A stretch of 17,922 nt of DNA. Origin: Pseudomonadota bacterium (GTDB lineage Bacteria > Pseudomonadota > Alphaproteobacteria > Rhizobiales > Xanthobacteraceae). The first letter of the stretch is position 1; each line of letters opens with the position of its first letter. The DNA is taken from contig JAEYRD010000031.1 of NCBI GenBank assembly GCA_023435725.1, positions 1 through 17,922 of the forward strand, in the 5' to 3' direction. Below, in pieces: positions 15,120-17,922 of the stretch. Position numbers and translations under genes: made by a program. Under the pieces are notes generated by a model that was not told the DNA's origin, made no database searches, and saw only the letters and a list, made by a program, of their open reading frames with translations.

Positions 15120-16271
15120 GTGAGTTTCGGAAAAATCGCCTATTCGGCCGTGGCCATCATGATGTCTGCCGCGGTATTCCACACGCAGGCGAGGGCGGAC
15201 GATCCGCTCAAGGTCGGCGTCATTCTCAGCCTCAACGGGCCGGCCGCGGCGTTCGGCATTCCGGAACGCGACGCGCTGAAGCTGCTTGTCGACAAGCACA
15301 ATGCCGAGGCAGGGGCGCGGAAGATCGATCTGGTCTACTATGACGAGCAGACCAACCCGACCGAGGCGGCGCGGGGCGCGACGAAGCTGATCCAGCAGGA
15401 TCAGGTCCAAGTCATCATCGGCCCCACCGTCGGATCGAGTGCGCTGGCCCTTATGCCGATCGCGGCGGCGGCCCACGTTCCGGTGCTTGCGCCCGTCGGA
15501 GCAATTCCGGTGACTGCCAAGGAGAGCGGATACTTTCCCTGGGTGTTCCGCACATGCACCAACGACGAGATGCTCGTGCTCGGCGCCATGGAGCTCGGAA
15601 TCTTCAAGGCAGGCTACAAGCGCGTCGCGATCATGTATCAGGAGGACGCATACGGGAAGAATTCCTCGACCTATGCAACGAAGGTCGCTGGCGAGAACAA
15701 TGTGGAGATCGTTGCCTCTGTCAGCGCGCCCGGCAATGCGGTCGACCTGACCGCCGCCGCAACGAAGGTTCGGAACGCTTCTCCCGATGCGGTCCTGCTC
15801 TGGACGTCTTCGCCGGTGATGGGCGCTGCCTTCATGCGCGCCAGCAAGCAGGTCGGTCTTTCCGCGCCGGTCGTGGCTGCAGGCGCGCTCGTGCAACGCT
15901 CCTTCATTGACGGGGCAGGGGAGGCCGCCGAAGGCGTGACGATGATCTCGATCGCGAACTGGGACGATCCTTCCGCCAAGCTGAAGGCGCTGGAGCAGCT
16001 CTTGCGTGCCAATGGCAAGACCCCGGCCGGCTTTGGCGAGTTGTTGACAACGGCGGCGGCGACGGCGCTGTTCGAGGCCGTGAAGAAGGTCGATGGGCCT
16101 GCGACCGGGCAGGCCATCCGCGACGCGCTCGAGGGGGTCTGCGCCGGCGACAGTCCCTATCTCGATGGCCGCATCTGTTACAGCAAGACCGATCATGAAG
16201 GGTTTGGCAAGGACTCGCTGAAGACGATCAGCATCAAGGGCGGCAAATTCCAGACCGTTGCCGGAAACTGA
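15120..16271 (+). CDS. Periplasmic substrate-binding protein of a Liv-type ABC transporter
   Basis: A 383-residue secreted binding protein (Peripla_BP_6 / LivK-like fold) that delivers the ligand to the permeases encoded upstream. A signal peptide covers about residues 1-26 (basic K5, hydrophobic core, cleavage after ARA); no lipobox cysteine is present, so it is soluble in the periplasm. The mature protein begins DDPLKVGVILSLNGPAAAFG, followed by ERDALKLLVDKHNA, the VIIGPTVGSSALAL segment that usually contacts the ligand alpha-carboxylate, and VAIMYQEDAYGKN. A GTG start at 15120 is supported by GGGAGGA nine bases upstream and by the position of the signal peptide. Binding-site residues do not allow a ligand to be named; related proteins in soil alphaproteobacteria bind amino acids and aromatic acids. 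It is the last structural gene of the operon, followed by a strong hairpin. Confidence 0.93.
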   Translation: MSFGKIAYSAVAIMMSAAVFHTQARADDPLKVGVILSLNGPAAAFGIPERDALKLLVDKHNAEAGARKIDLVYYDEQTNPTEAARGATKLIQQDQVQVIIGPTVGSSALALMPIAAAAHVPVLAPVGAIPVTAKESGYFPWVFRTCTNDEMLVLGAMELGIFKAGYKRVAIMYQEDAYGKNSSTYATKVAGENNVEIVASVSAPGNAVDLTAAATKVRNASPDAVLLWTSSPVMGAAFMRASKQVGLSAPVVAAGALVQRSFIDGAGEAAEGVTMISIANWDDPSAKLKALEQLLRANGKTPAGFGELLTTAAATALFEAVKKVDGPATGQAIRDALEGVCAGDSPYLDGRICYSKTDHEGFGKDSLKTISIKGGKFQTVAGN

Positions 16272-16281
16272 TGGGACGGCA

Positions 16282-16324
16282 CCGGCAGGGGGAGCGCGCT
16301 TGAGCGTTGCTTCCATCCTGCCGG
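16282..16324 (+). terminator. Strong hairpin after the binding-protein gene, probable operon terminator
   Basis: CCGGCAGG (16282-16289) pairs with CCTGCCGG (16317-16324). A second helix of six pairs (16290-16295 with 16309-16314) and a CGC-TTGA-GCG tip (16297-16306) stack inside it, leaving only a two-base bulge. It begins ten bases after the stop codon. A TTTT run follows ten bases later (16334-16337), so it may terminate weakly or chiefly protect the 3' end of the mRNA, leaving some read-through into the TetR gene. Confidence 0.5.
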
Positions 16325-16387
16325 CCGGCCAGGTTTTGGGCCCTTGAGCCGGTAGGCAAATGATGGTCCGATGGGTCGTCGGAATCG

Positions 16388-17080
16388 ATGCTTGGGCGAG
16401 AGGCGATGGTCGGAAAACGAGGGCGCAAGAGGAACGATCCGGTCCTCAGCATGGCAGAAATCAAGAACGCTGCGATTCAGTTGTTTGCGCGGAACGGCTA
16501 TGCCAATGCCAGCTTGGAGCAGATTGCTGCCGCCGCCAAGTTCACCAAAGGGGCGATCTATTATTATTTCAGAAGCAAGGAGCGGCTGCTGCTGCAGATC
16601 CTTGACGACATCGAGGCTCGTTCCGTCACCCAGACGGCAGAGGCCGTGAAGAATTGCGAGGGATCGACCGTCGACAGGCTGATCGAGTTCAATTTTTCCC
16701 AGGCCCGATGGGCAGCGAGTTACCCGAACGACTTGGCCATTCTGATGCTGACGTCGATCGAGTCGGCCAACCGAAAGGGGAAGGTCGCAAGCCGCATCGC
16801 CAAGATTTACGACAACATGCGCGCGATTCTCGATGGAATTTTGAATGATGCAAAGGCGCAGGGAGAAATACCGAAGTCCGCAGAGACCAGCGAACTCGTT
16901 CTAGCCATCCTGGCCATCCACGATGGCAACATGCTGCTGTGGTACCGTAGCGGGCTGCAGCAAGAAATGGGACGCGTGCTCACTGCGGCTGCTACCCGAA
17001 CTATCCTGGATCGCTACAACGAGCTTCGCGCTGATCGGCCACCTCAGCCTGACGTCTCGCGGGCCGTTACGTCAGGGTAG
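16388..17080 (+). CDS. TetR/AcrR-family transcriptional regulator
   Basis: A one-component repressor of 230 residues. The N-terminal helix-turn-helix is clear: AIQLFARNGYANASLEQIAAAAKFTKGAIYYYF, with recognition helix around 53-61, followed by RSKERLLLQIL. The remainder is an alpha-helical ligand-binding and dimerisation domain without recognisable specificity. The ATG at 16388 has only a weak GGA upstream; an in-frame ATG at 16406 (224 residues) has GAGAGG very close and is an equal alternative. The gene is on the same strand as the operon, 116 bases past the binding-protein gene and beyond the hairpin, with no good promoter seen in the gap. It is the most likely local regulator of the promoter at 3623-3650, with the CoA-thioester or free acid substrate as possible inducer; this is inference. 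Confidence 0.9.
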   Translation: MLGREAMVGKRGRKRNDPVLSMAEIKNAAIQLFARNGYANASLEQIAAAAKFTKGAIYYYFRSKERLLLQILDDIEARSVTQTAEAVKNCEGSTVDRLIEFNFSQARWAASYPNDLAILMLTSIESANRKGKVASRIAKIYDNMRAILDGILNDAKAQGEIPKSAETSELVLAILAIHDGNMLLWYRSGLQQEMGRVLTAAATRTILDRYNELRADRPPQPDVSRAVTSG

Positions 17081-17104
17081 ACCGACCCGTCGTGTTCGAG
17101 CTGA

Positions 17105-17345
17105 TCACGTCTCAAATAGCCGCCATCTGGGAATGTCGGTATCGGCGCTTGCGTGGCTTGCTGTCGTGTCGGCAATCGCGTTGACGGTCTCGGCGGTCCA
17201 GCGTTGCCGGATGCAGTGAGAAGGGGGCTTCCTCGAGGGCAGCCAGTTCCGCCTCGACGCGCAACCGCTCATGCTTCAATTCGGCGATCCGTTGCTTGGC
17301 ATCCTCCTCGGAAATCACGTACCTGATGACGAGATCAATGTTGCG
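17105..17345 (-). pseudogene. Large serine recombinase, C-terminal remnant
   Basis: The minus strand reads RNIDLVIRYVISEEDAKQRIAEL, then a coiled-coil stretch KHERLRVEAELAALEEAP and SLHPATLDR. After SLHPATLDR the frame shifts and continues as ETVNAIADTTASHASADTDIP in the next frame to a stop at 17105. This order (charged coiled coil, LHPATLxRY, ETVxALADxLxxH) is that of the C-terminal region of large serine site-specific recombinases found on rhizobial mobile elements. A TAG stop (17346-17348) lies immediately upstream in frame, the catalytic domain is absent, and a few residues before SLHPATL are missing. It is a dead remnant. Recognition is from memory of the family pattern and needs a search. 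Confidence 0.55.
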
Positions 17346-17469
17346 CTAACGCTCGCCTTCGGAGCGGCCGCTGCAGGACATCGGCGAGGGTGCCGCAGCG
17401 CTACAACGGCAGGGACTGGCCTTTGCGCACGATAGCTGACCCGCCCAACGCAGTTTGCCCGCGGGCACT

Positions 17470-17922
17470 TCAACCGGCGACCGCGCGGGTCTCGCCGGGC
17501 AGCAGGCGCTCGCGGAAGCGGCCGGGCGACAAGCCGACATTGCGGGAGAAGAACCGGTTGAAATAGGCCGGATCGGCATAACCGAGCGCCGCGCCGATCT
17601 CGTTCACGGTCATGTCGGAATAGAGCAGGTTGCGCTTGGCCTCGGAGAGCAGCCGGTCATTGATCAGCGCCAGCGACGACTTGCCCGTCGTCACGCGGCA
17701 ACAAGCATTGAGACGCGCCCCTGTCACGCCGAGCTTGCGCGCGTAGAAATCGAGCGGCGGGTGATTGCGATAGTGCCGTTCGACCAGCTCGCGAAAGCGC
17801 ATCACTGTCTCCGCGTCGCGCGCGGTGGACACTGGTCGGGCCCGCTCCCGCTCGAGCAGCCGCCGCACGGTCACCGCGAGCAGTTGCAGATAGGCCTTGA
17901 TGGCGGTGCGGCGGCCTGGGGC
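17470..17922 (-). CDS. AraC-family regulator (PobR-like), 5' part outside the window
   Basis: The C-terminal 150 codons of an AraC/XylS-type regulator; the frame is open to the window edge (reading APGRRTAIKAYLQLLAVTVRRLLER), so the N-terminal cupin and start lie outside. The double helix-turn-helix is intact: LDFYARKLGVTGARLNACCRVTTGKSSLALINDRLLSEAKRNL, then MTVNEIGAALGYADPAYFNRFFSRNVGLSPGRFRERL. The ALIxxRLLxEAKRNL and LGYADPAYFxRFF wording is typical of the group containing PobR, activator of 4-hydroxybenzoate hydroxylase, but many paralogs exist and the target is not visible. It is transcribed toward the recombinase remnant and away from whatever it controls. Confidence 0.85.
   Translation of the reverse strand, partial: APGRRTAIKAYLQLLAVTVRRLLERERARPVSTARDAETVMRFRELVERHYRNHPPLDFYARKLGVTGARLNACCRVTTGKSSLALINDRLLSEAKRNLLYSDMTVNEIGAALGYADPAYFNRFFSRNVGLSPGRFRERLLPGETRAVAG

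Noticed and set aside
17346..17579. A 77-codon minus-strand frame overlapping the 3' end of the AraC gene.
   Set aside because: It overlaps the AraC coding region in another frame and the rest is low-complexity Ser/Ala/Cys-rich without a family match.
1..17922. CRISPR arrays, rRNA genes, intact tRNAs and complete insertion sequences.
   Set aside because: No regularly spaced repeats, no rRNA sequence, no complete tRNA fold and no intact transposase frame were seen on either strand.

Overview
The window is GC-rich DNA with tightly packed, overlapping genes. The protein types (ahpC/ahpF pair, a fused 1155-residue indolepyruvate-type ferredoxin oxidoreductase, class III CoA-transferases, a full Liv-type ABC transporter) suggest an alphaproteobacterium of the Bradyrhizobium/Rhodopseudomonas kind. 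That placement is an inference from gene content and composition; no phylogenetic marker is present.

Left part (1-2700): a decayed 3' half of an elongator tRNA-Met (CAT anticodon, CCA end), then on the minus strand the peroxide-detoxification pair ahpC and ahpF. A strong stem-loop lies between the two genes and a terminator-like hairpin lies beyond ahpF.

Scar region (2688-3615): no intact gene. It holds the DNA-binding half of an AraC-type regulator with an apparent internal deletion, joined to a short cytochrome b561 fragment interrupted by a TAG stop. This debris ends almost exactly where the next promoter begins.

Main system (3623-17080): a strong-looking sigma70 promoter overlaps two direct copies of an operator and drives a plus-strand operon of about 12.6 kb. 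In order it encodes a GH88/GH105-type hydrolase (TTG start), an alpha-methylacyl-CoA racemase-like CaiB/BaiF protein, an acyl-CoA dehydrogenase, a second CaiB/BaiF protein that lacks the racemase histidine (probably a true CoA-transferase), a fused 2-oxoacid (indolepyruvate-type):ferredoxin oxidoreductase, two Liv-type permeases, two Liv-type ATPases and a periplasmic binding protein. A TetR-type regulator follows after a stable hairpin. Most junctions overlap by 1-11 bases. The logic is uptake of an organic acid or amino-acid-like compound, activation to a CoA thioester, epimerisation and dehydrogenation, plus oxidative decarboxylation of a 2-oxoacid. The cytoplasmic GH105-type enzyme at the head is unexpected and suggests that the substrate carries, or resembles, an uronic acid/sugar moiety. 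The substrate cannot be read from the sequence.

Right edge (17081-17922): a frameshifted C-terminal remnant of a large serine recombinase, then the C-terminal part of an AraC-family regulator of the PobR type, running off the window on the minus strand. The operon is therefore flanked on both sides by gene debris, which fits acquisition as a block or past rearrangement.
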